Translations under genes and position numbers: made by a program
Source of the DNA: CALEMW01 sp035447065
GTDB taxonomy: Bacteria; Krumholzibacteriota; Krumholzibacteriia; LZORAL124-64-63
Assembly (NCBI GenBank): GCA_035447065.1
Contig: DAOTGJ010000004.1
Location: 62,001-126,000, forward strand
DNA length: 64,000 nt
Reading direction: 5' to 3'
The notes under the pieces: model-generated
Databases searched by the model: none
What the model was told of the DNA's origin: nothing
The model's input: only the letters and a program-made list of their open reading frames with translations
Shown here: one piece after another, positions 17,897 to 27,738 of the stretch
Position numbering within the stretch: position 1 is the stretch's first letter
Layout: every line of letters begins with the position of its first letter

Positions 17897-19194
17897 TGGA
17901 TTGGGGCGACGTCTCCCTGGGCCTCTACCGCGGCCTCTCCCCCGCCCTGGCCCGCGCCTCGGCGGTCTCGGCCCGCTTCTCCGCCAAGTGGCGCCGCGGG
18001 CTGGAGGGCCGCCGCGGGCTCGATGACCGTCTGCGGGAGCAGTCCCCCCGCCTGCGCGGCTGCCTGTGGTTCCACGCCTCCAGCGTGGGAGAGTACGAGC
18101 AGGCCCGCCCCGTGCTGGCCGCCCTGCGCGCCCGCGGCGTGGGCCCGCTGGCGGTCACGCACTACTCCAGCTCGGGCTACGACTTCGCCCAGACCCACCC
18201 CGAGGCCGACGTCCACGAGTACCTCCCCCTGGACACGCCCGCCGCCATGGCCCGTCTGGTGGACGCCTGGCGACCGCGCCTGCTGGCCTTCGCCAAGTAC
18301 GACTGCTGGCCCAACCAGGTCCGCGCCGCCCGCCGCGCCGGCGTGCCCGTGGTGCTGATCGCCGGCTCGCTGCCCCCGGGGTCGCCGCGGCTCTGGCCCC
18401 TGGCGCGCCCGGCCCTGCGCCGCCTCCACGACGGCTTCGCACGGCTGGGCGTGGGCCATGAGGCGGACCGCCGCCGTTTCGTGGAGACCCTCGGCGTCCG
18501 CGCTCCGGTGGTGGTCACCGGCGACACCCGCGCCGAGCAGGTGCTGCGCCGTTTCGAGGCTTCGCGGGAGGGCCCCGTGGCCGCCGCCCTGCGCGCCTGG
18601 GGCGGCCGCCCGCTGGTGCTCGGCAGCACCTGGCCGCCCGATGAGCGGCTCTGGTGGCGCGCCCTGCCCGAGCTCCTGTCCGCCCATCCCGACCTGAAGA
18701 TCGTGGCCGTGCCCCACGAGCCCACCGACGCCCACCTCGCCCCCATCGCCCAGGCCCTGGACGGCCTGGGCCTGGCCCCCGTGCGCCTCAGCGCGTTCCG
18801 CGGCGCCGGCGACCCCGCCCGCGCCGTGGTGGTGGACCGCGTGGGCGTGCTGGCGGAGATCTACGCCGCGGGCGCGCTGGCCTACGTGGGCGGCGCCTTC
18901 ACCACCGGCGTGCACAGCACCCTGGAGCCCGCGGCGGCGGGCCTGCCCGTGCTCTTCGGTCCGCGCATCCACAACGCCGAGGAGGCCCACGCCCTGATCG
19001 ACGCCGACGCCGGCCGCGTGGTGCGCACCCCGGAGGAGGCCCGCGCCGCCGCCCACGCCTGGCTGCACGACGACGCCGCCCGCGCGCACGCCGCCGCCGC
19101 CGCCCGCGCCGTGGTGGACGCGCAGCGCGGCGCCACCGAGCGCACGGTGGCCATGATCCTCGAGGTGCTGGCGGAGGGCGCTCAGGCCCGGTAG
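17896..19194 (+). CDS. kdtA: 3-deoxy-D-manno-octulosonic acid (Kdo) transferase
   Basis: A 432-residue KdtA/WaaA. Key blocks are WFHASSVGEYEQARP near residue 60, the central LIAGSLPPGSPRLWP, STWPPDE, VPHEPTD and the GGAFTTGVHSTLEPAAAGLPVLFGPRIHN donor-binding block. It transfers Kdo from CMP-Kdo to lipid A, so the organism makes an LPS with a lipid A-Kdo base. The ATG overlaps the GT9 stop. Its 3' end overlaps the end of the convergent queC gene by 13 bp. Confidence 0.94.
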   Translation: MDWGDVSLGLYRGLSPALARASAVSARFSAKWRRGLEGRRGLDDRLREQSPRLRGCLWFHASSVGEYEQARPVLAALRARGVGPLAVTHYSSSGYDFAQTHPEADVHEYLPLDTPAAMARLVDAWRPRLLAFAKYDCWPNQVRAARRAGVPVVLIAGSLPPGSPRLWPLARPALRRLHDGFARLGVGHEADRRRFVETLGVRAPVVVTGDTRAEQVLRRFEASREGPVAAALRAWGGRPLVLGSTWPPDERLWWRALPELLSAHPDLKIVAVPHEPTDAHLAPIAQALDGLGLAPVRLSAFRGAGDPARAVVVDRVGVLAEIYAAGALAYVGGAFTTGVHSTLEPAAAGLPVLFGPRIHNAEEAHALIDADAGRVVRTPEEARAAAHAWLHDDAARAHAAAAARAVVDAQRGATERTVAMILEVLAEGAQAR

Positions 19195-19856
19195 GGGATG
19201 GGATCGGTCAGGCCCGCCCGCGCGAACCCGCGCAGACGCAGGCGGCAGCTCTCGCAGGTGCCGCAGGCCTCGTCCTCATCGGTATAGCATGACCAGGTGA
19301 GATGCAGGGGCGCGCCCAGCTCCGTGCCGCGCGCGGCGATGCCGGCCTTGTCCAGGCTCAGCAGGGGCGCGCGGATCTCCAGCCGCGTGTCCGGGCGGGT
19401 GCCCGCGTCCACGGCCTTCTGGAAGGCGTCGTAGAAGGCGGCGGTGCAGTCCGGGTAGCCGCTGCCATCCTCCTCCACCGCGCCGATGATCAGCGCCCGC
19501 GCGCCGATCACCTCCCCCCACGACACGGCCACGCACAGGATGTGCGCGTTGCGGAAGGGCACGTAGGTGGACGGCACGCCGCCGCCGGCGGGCAGGCCGC
19601 GCTCCACGTCCACGCTGGCGTCCACCAGGCTGGAGCCGCCGATGGCGCGCAGGTGCCCCACGTCCACCACCAGGCGGCGCGCCACGCCGTAGTGGTCGCA
19701 GATCTCGGTGAAGGCGCGCAGCTCGCGGGACTCGGTGCGCTGGCCGTAGTTCAGGTGCAGGGCGGCCACGTCGAACTCGCGCACGGCCTCGGCCAGGCAC
19801 ACGCAGGAGTCCAGGCCGCCGCTGAGCAGCACGATGGCGGTGTCGCGTGCGTCCAT
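19182..19856 (-). CDS. queC: 7-cyano-7-deazaguanine synthase
   Basis: A 224-residue QueC. The ATP-pyrophosphatase loop LLSGGLDSCV (about residues 9-18) and the C-terminal zinc site C-x7-C-x2-C-x2-C (in WSCYTDEDEACGTCESC) are present. It converts 7-carboxy-7-deazaguanine, ATP and ammonia to preQ0, the precursor of queuosine in tRNA. It lies 9 bp downstream of queE, the enzyme of the preceding step, in the same operon. Confidence 0.96.
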   Translation of the reverse strand: MDARDTAIVLLSGGLDSCVCLAEAVREFDVAALHLNYGQRTESRELRAFTEICDHYGVARRLVVDVGHLRAIGGSSLVDASVDVERGLPAGGGVPSTYVPFRNAHILCVAVSWGEVIGARALIIGAVEEDGSGYPDCTAAFYDAFQKAVDAGTRPDTRLEIRAPLLSLDKAGIAARGTELGAPLHLTWSCYTDEDEACGTCESCRLRLRGFARAGLTDPIPYRA

Positions 19857-19865
19857 GCCGTCCTC

Positions 19866-20516
19866 CTACACGCCGCGGTCGCGATGGGGCCAGAGCACCT
19901 TGTGGAGCTGCACCTGCACGCGCACGTCCAGGGCGTCGGCCACCACCCAGCCGGCCAGCTCGCCGGGGTCCAGGGCGCCGTGCACGGGCGAGAGGGTGCG
20001 CGCCGCGGCGCGCGGCAGGCGGGGGTCGTCCAGGGTGCGCACGGTCCAGTCGTAGTCGGCGCGGTCGCCGATGACGAACTTCAGCTCGTCGTCGGGGCCC
20101 AGGCAGCCCAGGCCTTCCCAGTCGATCTGCTCGGCGGGGATGCCGCTGCCGGGCGTCTTCACGTCCACCACGCGGCGCACGCCGGCGGGCAGCGACGCCA
20201 GGGGCTCCGCCCCGCGGGTGCCGCTGGTCTCCACCACCACCTCGCGGCCGTCGGCCAGCAGATCCGCCGCCAGGTCCGCGCACTCGGCCTGGAGCAGGGG
20301 TTCTCCTCCGGTCAGCAGCACGAGGGTCACGCCCAATCCGCGGACCCGCGCCAGCACCTCGTCGCGGGACAGGCGTTCGCCGCCCTGGAAGGCGTGGGCG
20401 CTGTCGCACCACACGCAGCGCCGGTGGCAGCCGGTCAGGCGCACGATGGCGCACAGGCGTCCCGCATCGCGCGATTCGCCCAGCACGGTCCGGTAGATCT
20501 CGTGCACCTGGAGCAA
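19866..20516 (-). CDS. queE: 7-carboxy-7-deazaguanine synthase
   Basis: A 216-residue radical SAM enzyme. The cluster motif CHRRCVWC (C-x3-C-x2-C) is followed by LLTGGEPLLQ and VVETSGT, as in QueE. It rearranges 6-carboxytetrahydropterin to 7-carboxy-7-deazaguanine. I chose the TTG at 20516, since GGAGGA stands a few bases upstream; an in-frame start 54 bp upstream would overlap the divergent promoter region. It runs in tandem with queC. No queD or folE is seen nearby. Confidence 0.92.
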   Translation of the reverse strand: MLQVHEIYRTVLGESRDAGRLCAIVRLTGCHRRCVWCDSAHAFQGGERLSRDEVLARVRGLGVTLVLLTGGEPLLQAECADLAADLLADGREVVVETSGTRGAEPLASLPAGVRRVVDVKTPGSGIPAEQIDWEGLGCLGPDDELKFVIGDRADYDWTVRTLDDPRLPRAAARTLSPVHGALDPGELAGWVVADALDVRVQVQLHKVLWPHRDRGV

Positions 20517-20543
20517 GGGTCCTCCGCCGCCGTCGCGACCGGT

Positions 20544-20571
20544 TGGAATTCCCGGGGATCGTGCTACCATG
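20544..20571 (+). promoter_or_regulatory. sigma-70-type promoter for the lipoprotein/aminopeptidase operon
   Basis: TTGGAA, a 16-bp spacer and TACCAT on the plus strand, about 30 bp upstream of the lipoprotein start, in the divergent spacer with queE. Confidence 0.5.
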
Positions 20572-20599
20572 TGGGGGTTTCGCCCCGGAGGTCGCCGAA

Positions 20600-21751
20600 T
20601 TGCGTATGATAAGCCCTGCGTCCCGCTCCCACAAATCCCTTGCCGCGGCCTGGTGCGCGGTGCTGCTGGCTTCGGCGCTGCTCGCCGGCTGCGGCGCGCG
20701 CTCGGACCACGGGGCCGCCGCGACGCCCGCCGCCGTGGACGCCACCGCCCTGACCGCCTGGCTGGATCTGGCCGACCGCCTCGCCGCCGGCGAGTCGCCC
20801 GCCGCCGACGCCTTCGACGCGCTCTACGGCCTGCCCGCCTACCGGCTCAGCTTCGGCGACAGCCGCCGTCCCGACTTCGGACGCCCCGCCTTGGAGCGCG
20901 TCCTGCGCCGGACCTTCTCGCCCGATCCCGAACCCGACCGCACCCTGGACCGCGGCCTGCTGGCCAACACCCGCTACCTCGCGGACCACCGCGACGAGGC
21001 CCGCGGCCTCGGAGACCGCCTCGCGGCCCAGGACCTGCCCGCGTCGATCCAGGCGAGCGTGCGTCCGCTGCTGCCGTCCGGAGTCCGGCTCGACTCCCTG
21101 CGCGTGCTGCTCATGGCCGCCACGCCCGCGGTGAGCTGGAGCCCGCCCCGTTCCCTGATCGTGGACGCCGGCCTGGCCCTGGCCGCGGGCGACCAGCTGT
21201 CCGGCCTGCTGGCCGCCGCCCTCCACCGCCAGCTCGTCCCCGCGCCGGACGTGGCCGCGGCCCCCTCCGGCCGCCAAGCCCTGCTCGCCACCCTGTCCAG
21301 GCTCCACCGCCAGGGCGTGGCCGCCTTTCTGCAGGGCGGCTCGCGCCTGGAGTTCGATCACACCCATCCGGTGCTCGGCGCCACCCCGCCCGGCGATCCG
21401 GTCCGCGCCGCCCGCGACGCCTTGACGAGGATGCAGGCCATGCTGACCACCCTGGCGGATCCCGCCCACGCCGACGAGCTGGAGCGCAACGGCGGCGCCG
21501 TGGACGCCTACCTCCGCCCCGGCAACCTGTACGACGACCTGGGCGCCGCCATGGCCTCCCTGATCCGCGGCCACCTGGACGACGCCGCCTGGCGCCGCGC
21601 CGCCGCCGGCGATGCCGCGGCCTGGTTCGCGGCCTACCAGCAGGCCGCCCTCGCCGCCCAGGGACCGAACCCCCTCCCCGCCTTCGCCGCCGCGGACTGG
21701 ACCCATCTCCAGGCCCTGCTCTCCTCCTCGAACCGTGAGGTGACTCCATGA
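20600..21751 (+). CDS. lipoprotein of unknown function
   Basis: A 383-residue lipoprotein whose signal peptide ends in the lipobox LLAG-Cys31. The mature part is helical and rich in Ala, Leu and Arg. A stretch DQLSGLLAAALHRQLVP resembles the zinc-helix region of DUF5700-like putative peptidases but lacks the glutamate of HExxH, so I make no enzyme claim. The start is uncertain: TTG at 20600 has GGAGG at an ideal 8 bp; ATG at 20606 is two codons later. The stop overlaps the start of the M1 aminopeptidase gene by 4 bp, so the two products are probably made together. Confidence 0.7.
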   Translation: MRMISPASRSHKSLAAAWCAVLLASALLAGCGARSDHGAAATPAAVDATALTAWLDLADRLAAGESPAADAFDALYGLPAYRLSFGDSRRPDFGRPALERVLRRTFSPDPEPDRTLDRGLLANTRYLADHRDEARGLGDRLAAQDLPASIQASVRPLLPSGVRLDSLRVLLMAATPAVSWSPPRSLIVDAGLALAAGDQLSGLLAAALHRQLVPAPDVAAAPSGRQALLATLSRLHRQGVAAFLQGGSRLEFDHTHPVLGATPPGDPVRAARDALTRMQAMLTTLADPAHADELERNGGAVDAYLRPGNLYDDLGAAMASLIRGHLDDAAWRRAAAGDAAAWFAAYQQAALAAQGPNPLPAFAAADWTHLQALLSSSNREVTP

Positions 21752-23517
21752 ACCGCTTCGACCCCCATTCCTGGTGCGACGCCGACCAGCCCGTGCAGAC
21801 CCATCTGGACCTGGACCTGCGCGTGGACTTCGACGCCCGCATCCTCGCGGGCGAGGCGGTCCTCCGCCTGCGGGCGCCTTCGGCCGGCCCCCTGGACCTG
21901 GACGGCCGCGGCCTGGAGATCGACGCGGTGACCACCGACGACGGCCGCGCCGTGCCCTGGCGCGTGGCCCAGACCGACGCCGTGCGCGGCGACCGCCTGC
22001 GCCTGGACCTGCCCGCGGACACCGCCGCGGTGCGCATCGCCTACCGCACCGCTCCGGGCGCCCTGGCCCTGGGCTGGCTGGACCCCGCCCAGACCGCGGG
22101 CGGCGAGCACCCGTTCCTCTTCAGCCAGTGCCAGCCCATCCACGCGCGCACCATGATCCCCTGCCAGGACACGCCCCGGCACCGGGTGACCTACACGGCG
22201 CGCATCGACGTGCCCGCTCCCCTGCGCGCGGTCATGTCGGCCGCCGGCACGGGCGAGGAACCCGGCGCCGACGGCCGCACGGTCTGGAGCTTCGACATGC
22301 CCCAGGCCATCCCCACCTACCTGCTCGCCCTGGCCGTGGGCCACCTGGACGCCCGCGAGCTTGGCCCGCGCTCGCGCATCTATGCCGAGCCGGAGGTGGT
22401 GGAGAAGTCGGCCTGGGAGTTCGCCGAGGTCGAGGGCATGATCGACGCCGCCGCGCGCCTCTTCGGCCCCTACGAGTGGGACCGCTTCGACATGCTGGTC
22501 ATGCCCCCGTCGTTCCCCTACGGCGGCATGGAGAACCCGCGGCTGACCTTCCTCACGCCCACGCTCATCGCGGGCGACCGCAGCCAGGTCAACGTGGTGG
22601 CCCACGAGCTGGCCCACAGCTGGACCGGCAACCTGGTCACCAACGCCACCATGAACGACTTCTGGCTCAACGAGGGCTTCACCGTCTACGCCGAGCGGCG
22701 CATCCTGGAGGAGCTCTACGGCAAGGCCTACGCGGACCTCCAGGGCGTGATCCGCCGCAACGCCCTGCAGATCAACCTGGACTCCTTCGGCCCCGACTCG
22801 CCCTACACCCGACTGCGCAACGACCTGGAGGGCGTGGATCCCGACGAGGTCTACTCCCTGGTCCCCTACGAGAAGGGCGCCCAGTTCGTGCTGCTGCTGG
22901 AGGACGCCGTGGGCCGCGAGCGCTTCGACGCCTTCCTGCGCACCTACATCGAGACCTTCCGCTTCCAGTCCATCACCACCGACGAGTTCCTGGCCTTCCT
23001 GGAGCGCGAGCTCCCCGGCGTGTACCAGCGGATCCGCGGCCCCGAGTGGGTGGACGGCCCCGGCATGCCGGACAACGAGCTGCCGGTCACCTCGCCCGCG
23101 GTGGAGACCGCGCGCGGCCTGGCCGCAGGCTGGACCGCGGGCACGCGCCCCGATCCCGCCACGGCCCGCGACTGGAACTCGGACCAGTGGCAGCTCTACC
23201 TGCAGGGCCTGCCCCGCCCCCTGCCCGCCGCCGACTGCCGCTGGCTGGACGAGACCTTCCACCTCAGCCAGCGCGGCAACTACGAGATCCTGGTGGAGTG
23301 GCTGACCATCGCCGCCGCGTCGGGCTACCAGCCGGCCCTGCCCCGCGTGCGCGACGTGCTCACGGACGTGGGCCGCATGAAGTACCTCAAGCCCCTCTAC
23401 ACGGCCCTGATGAAGCAGCCGGCCACGGCCGACTTCGCCCGCGAGGTCTTCGCGGCGGTGGAGCCGTCGTACCATCCGCTGAGCCGGGCGTCGGTGGCGG
23501 GCATCGTCAAGGCCTGA
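21748..23517 (+). CDS. M1 family aminopeptidase (leukotriene A4 hydrolase-like)
   Basis: A 589-residue zinc aminopeptidase. It has the exopeptidase motif GGMEN (residues 259-263) and the zinc site HELAH (286-290) with the third ligand Glu309 (HExxH-x18-E). The N-terminal beta domain (LDLDLRVDFDARILAGEAVLRL) and the short C-terminal helical domain fit the LTA4H/cold-active aminopeptidase subgroup. It lacks a signal peptide, so it is probably cytoplasmic and trims peptides. It is translationally coupled to the lipoprotein gene upstream and followed by a strong hairpin. Confidence 0.93.
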   Translation: MNRFDPHSWCDADQPVQTHLDLDLRVDFDARILAGEAVLRLRAPSAGPLDLDGRGLEIDAVTTDDGRAVPWRVAQTDAVRGDRLRLDLPADTAAVRIAYRTAPGALALGWLDPAQTAGGEHPFLFSQCQPIHARTMIPCQDTPRHRVTYTARIDVPAPLRAVMSAAGTGEEPGADGRTVWSFDMPQAIPTYLLALAVGHLDARELGPRSRIYAEPEVVEKSAWEFAEVEGMIDAAARLFGPYEWDRFDMLVMPPSFPYGGMENPRLTFLTPTLIAGDRSQVNVVAHELAHSWTGNLVTNATMNDFWLNEGFTVYAERRILEELYGKAYADLQGVIRRNALQINLDSFGPDSPYTRLRNDLEGVDPDEVYSLVPYEKGAQFVLLLEDAVGRERFDAFLRTYIETFRFQSITTDEFLAFLERELPGVYQRIRGPEWVDGPGMPDNELPVTSPAVETARGLAAGWTAGTRPDPATARDWNSDQWQLYLQGLPRPLPAADCRWLDETFHLSQRGNYEILVEWLTIAAASGYQPALPRVRDVLTDVGRMKYLKPLYTALMKQPATADFAREVFAAVEPSYHPLSRASVAGIVKA

Positions 23518-23538
23518 CGTTCGGGCTCACGCACGCGA

Positions 23539-23570
23539 AAGGCCGGCGCCCCCTCCGGAGCGCCGGCCTT
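23539..23570. terminator. bidirectional terminator hairpin
   Basis: Arms AAGGCCGGCGC and GCGCCGGCCTT (11 bp, 10-nt loop) lie between the convergent M1 aminopeptidase and M49-like genes. The terminal AA/TT pairs give only a short U-tract. Confidence 0.65.
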
Positions 23571-23591
23571 GTCCATGGCGGGGATCGCGGC

Positions 23592-25256
<1,665 letters not shown>

Positions 25257-25305
25257 GGGGGTGGTCCTTTCGGTTGCGGCGTCCCCGACGGACGCCGTGC
25301 CGCCC

Positions 25306-25334
25306 AGCGTAGCACCGGCCGCGGCGGCGCTCAA
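25306..25334 (-). promoter_or_regulatory. promoter of the M49-like peptidase gene
   Basis: TTGAGC, a 17-bp spacer and TACGCT on the minus strand, 50 bp upstream of the ATG. Its position shows that the open frame upstream of 25256 is not coding. Confidence 0.6.
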
Positions 25335-25353
25335 GGACCGGGTCGCCAACGCA

Positions 25354-25383
25354 GACCGCCGCCCCCGGTCGGGAGCGGCGGTC
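25354..25383 (-). terminator. hairpin downstream of the first tag protein gene
   Basis: Arms GACCGCCGC and GCGGCGGTC (9 bp) follow the stop of the minus-strand gene by about 24 bp and stand before the next promoter. There is no clear U-tract. Confidence 0.45.
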
Positions 25384-25406
25384 CGATTCCTACGCGGTCG
25401 CGTGGA

Positions 25407-25946
25407 CTAGCGGAACAGGGCCTTCACGTTGGAGAAGGTCATGTCCTCGTTCGCCACGGCGGTCTGGCAGGTCTCCAGGGGGCCGAGGATGGCCGCGCCG
25501 TTGGCGTAGATGGGGTTGGTCATGCCCTCGGGGGCGACGACCGTGATCCCGGCGTTCAGCGGCTGCGGGTACAGGGCGTTGATCACGTCGAACTCGGTGA
25601 TCACCACGGGGGTGCCCAGGAAGCCGTAGCTGGGATCGGTCATGCCGATCTCCACGCCGCCGTTCAGAGGATCGCCGATGGCGAGGCCCGCGGGGTACGT
25701 CGGGTTGACGACCAGCGCGCCGGCGCCGTTGACTTCCAGGCCGTAGGCCGCGCCCGTCACGACGTCCTCGATGAAGATGATCACGTAGCCGTGGTAGACC
25801 GGCAGAGGAGCGCCGTTGTCGATCGCCGATGCGTCCTGAATCGTGCCGGCGTTATCCCAGTACACGCAGATGGTGCCGGAAACCTGGGCCATGGCGGCCG
25901 TGCCGACGAGCAGAGTCAGAAGCGCAAAGAGCAAGTGCTTTTTCAT
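25407..25946 (-). CDS. secreted protein with the VANEDMTFSNVKALFR C-terminal tag
   Basis: A 179-residue protein with a signal peptide (MKKHLLFALLTLLVGTAAMA). The mature domain is beta-rich with few charged residues and is not recognised. The last 16 residues, VANEDMTFSNVKALFR, are shared with two other secreted proteins of this region whose bodies differ, so the tail looks like a sorting or anchoring tag rather than part of the fold. AGGAGGGG precedes the ATG and a good promoter lies upstream. The gene is monocistronic. Function is unknown. Confidence 0.85.
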   Translation of the reverse strand: MKKHLLFALLTLLVGTAAMAQVSGTICVYWDNAGTIQDASAIDNGAPLPVYHGYVIIFIEDVVTGAAYGLEVNGAGALVVNPTYPAGLAIGDPLNGGVEIGMTDPSYGFLGTPVVITEFDVINALYPQPLNAGITVVAPEGMTNPIYANGAAILGPLETCQTAVANEDMTFSNVKALFR

Positions 25947-25997
25947 CAGTCCCCTCCTGAGGAGTTAAGCTGAGGTGAATGGCCATTTCACCTGCAC

Positions 25998-26027
25998 ACC
26001 ATAGCCCAGAACCACTTGAGAATTCAA
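25998..26027 (-). promoter_or_regulatory. promoter of the first tag protein gene
   Basis: TTGAAT, an 18-bp spacer and TATGGT on the minus strand, about 50 bp upstream of the start codon. The surrounding sequence is markedly AT-richer than the rest of the window. Confidence 0.6.
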
Positions 26028-26099
26028 GTCATGATCGTGTTTTCTGCAATCTTTCTTGACGCTTGATATCCAATATGCCCACCCATCGGCTGGGATATG

Positions 26100-26132
26100 A
26101 AAAAACGGCCCGAGAGCGGACTCTCGGGCCGT
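26100..26132 (-). terminator. intrinsic terminator of tRNA-Asp
   Basis: A perfect 12-bp stem (ACGGCCCGAGAG / CTCTCGGGCCGT) with a 4-nt loop, followed on the minus strand by six U residues. It starts 6 bp beyond the 3' end of tRNA-Asp. Confidence 0.9.
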
Positions 26133-26137
26133 TGCGA

Positions 26138-26215
26138 TGGCGGGAGCGACGAGACTCGAACTCGCGACCTCCGGCTTGACAGGCCGGCGTTCTAACCAAA
26201 CTGAACTACGCCCCC
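26138..26215 (-). tRNA. tRNA-Asp (anticodon GTC)
   Basis: A 78-nt tRNA: acceptor GGGGGCG/CGCTCCC, anticodon loop CTGTCAA, T arm GCGAG-TTCGAGT-CTCGT, discriminator G and encoded CCA. The discriminator G is the aspartate identity base. It has its own promoter and terminator. Confidence 0.95.
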
Positions 26216-26230
26216 GCGGAAGCGACCGGG

Positions 26231-26259
26231 AATATAGCCAACCCCCCGGGACGTGTCAA
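26231..26259 (-). promoter_or_regulatory. promoter of tRNA-Asp
   Basis: TTGACA, 17-bp spacer, TATATT on the minus strand, 16 bp upstream of the tRNA 5' end. This is a near-perfect sigma-70 consensus. Confidence 0.85.
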
Positions 26260-26297
26260 CTCGCCGGAACGGTTTTTCCGCGCGCCCTGCCCGGGCG

Positions 26298-27719
26298 TCA
26301 CCAAGCCGTCTCCAGGGACGCCCCCGGATAGTAATGGGCCAGGATCCGGGCCGAATCGGCCCCCAGACGCGCCATCCCCAGGGCCCCGGTCTGGCAGAGC
26401 CCGATCCCATGGCCGAAGCCGCGTCCCGCCGCCGCCACCTCCGCCGGGCGGCCCTCGCGGTCGCGGCGCAGCTCCACATCGAACCAGGCGCTGCGCAGGA
26501 TGCCGAAGCGGCCGCCGTCCGGGGCCAGGACCCAGCGGGTGCGGTCGCCGCGCACGCGGTACTCCCCCGCCTCGGTCCGCACCAGCAGGGTCCGGACTCG
26601 CCCCGACGGCGTGCGGTCCAGGATGCGCAGGTCCAGCAGGGCGCCCGGCGCGTCCGGGTCAGCGCCCGCGCGGGCGGGCCGGAAGAACTCCCCCGCCCAG
26701 GCCTGCCGCAGGGGCGACGCCTCCACCCAGGCCCGGTACGCCGGCAGCGAGGCGGCCAGGATCCGCGTCAACGCGGCGGCGCTCCAGGTCTCCTCCCACG
26801 TGAACTGGCTGGAGTCGGCGCAGTAGGCGCGGCCGTCGCGGCCGCGGTCGTCGTGGGTGCGCAGGTAGTCCTGGGCCGGGCGCGGCCACACGGCCTCGAT
26901 GGCGCTGGTGGTGCCGCCGCAGGTGGAGCTGTAGTAGGCCTCGATCTCGCGCCCCCGGTGACGCAGCACCAGGCCCGCCGTGTTGGCGATGGCTCGGTCG
27001 CACCATGGGTCCGTGCCGTGGAGGCCGCGGTAGACCTGGTCGCGCGTGTCGGCCCAGACGTCGCAGCCCTCGTCGTGGCGGGCGCCCAGGTGGCTCACTG
27101 TGTAGGTGCGGGCGGCCACGGCCTGGGCTTCCAGCGCGGCCAGGCCGGCCTCGCCCGGTCGGCCGATCTCCCAGGGCACCACGCCGCGCAGGTAGGTCTC
27201 CAGCTCCACCACGTTGACCAGCGTGAGGCGGCCGTCGCGCACGGTGGCGAGCAGATCGCCGGCGTAGGGTGTGCCGTCCACCTCGCAGGCGCCGTCCGGG
27301 TCCGCGGGGCGCACCAGCAGGCCGTGCTCGGGCAGCTCCACGCGCCAGCCGCGGCCGTCGGGCGACCAGGCCGTGACCGTTCCCGTATCGTCGGCGGGAG
27401 TCAGGCGCCACACCCCCGGCTCGGCGCGCATGCCGTGGCCGGCGGGGCTGCGGCCGGCGGGCAGCCAGTGCAGCTCGGCCGGCGCCGTCAGCGTCACCGC
27501 CACGCTGTCCTCCCCCGACGCCAGGCCCACGCGCAGCAGGCGGGGACCCGTGCGCCAGGCCTGGAGCTTGGCCTGGCGGATGGATGCGGCCGGATCCCGG
27601 TCCGGCATCCACGTCCCGCGGTGGGGCGCGCAGCCGATCGCCGCGGTCAGCAGGACCGCGGCGATCAGCAGCGTGGCGGTGGAGCGCGGGGCCGGGCCCC
27701 GCCGCTTCGCAGTGTTCAT
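26298..27719 (-). CDS. SpoIID/LytB domain lipoprotein (peptidoglycan glycan-strand enzyme)
   Basis: A 473-residue lipoprotein with lipobox AAIG-Cys30. The SpoIID/LytB domain spans about residues 160-465: VVELETYLRGVVPWEI with the candidate catalytic Glu, AQAVAARTYTVSHLG, DQVYRG, AYYSSTCGG and the end GFGHGIGLCQTGALGMARLG. SpoIID of sporulating bacteria cleaves glycan strands denuded of stem peptides; non-sporulating bacteria carry lipoprotein forms of unsettled role. The gene follows the C25 protease gene by 19 bp and is probably in its operon. The enzyme activity is inferred. Confidence 0.88.
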   Translation of the reverse strand: MNTAKRRGPAPRSTATLLIAAVLLTAAIGCAPHRGTWMPDRDPAASIRQAKLQAWRTGPRLLRVGLASGEDSVAVTLTAPAELHWLPAGRSPAGHGMRAEPGVWRLTPADDTGTVTAWSPDGRGWRVELPEHGLLVRPADPDGACEVDGTPYAGDLLATVRDGRLTLVNVVELETYLRGVVPWEIGRPGEAGLAALEAQAVAARTYTVSHLGARHDEGCDVWADTRDQVYRGLHGTDPWCDRAIANTAGLVLRHRGREIEAYYSSTCGGTTSAIEAVWPRPAQDYLRTHDDRGRDGRAYCADSSQFTWEETWSAAALTRILAASLPAYRAWVEASPLRQAWAGEFFRPARAGADPDAPGALLDLRILDRTPSGRVRTLLVRTEAGEYRVRGDRTRWVLAPDGGRFGILRSAWFDVELRRDREGRPAEVAAAGRGFGHGIGLCQTGALGMARLGADSARILAHYYPGASLETAW

Positions 27720-27738
27720 GTCTCCTCGCGGCGTCGCC

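Noticed and set aside
20600..21751. Zinc peptidase function for the lipoprotein before the M1 gene
   Set aside because: The candidate helix reads ALHRQL and lacks the HExxH glutamate, so no enzymatic role is claimed.
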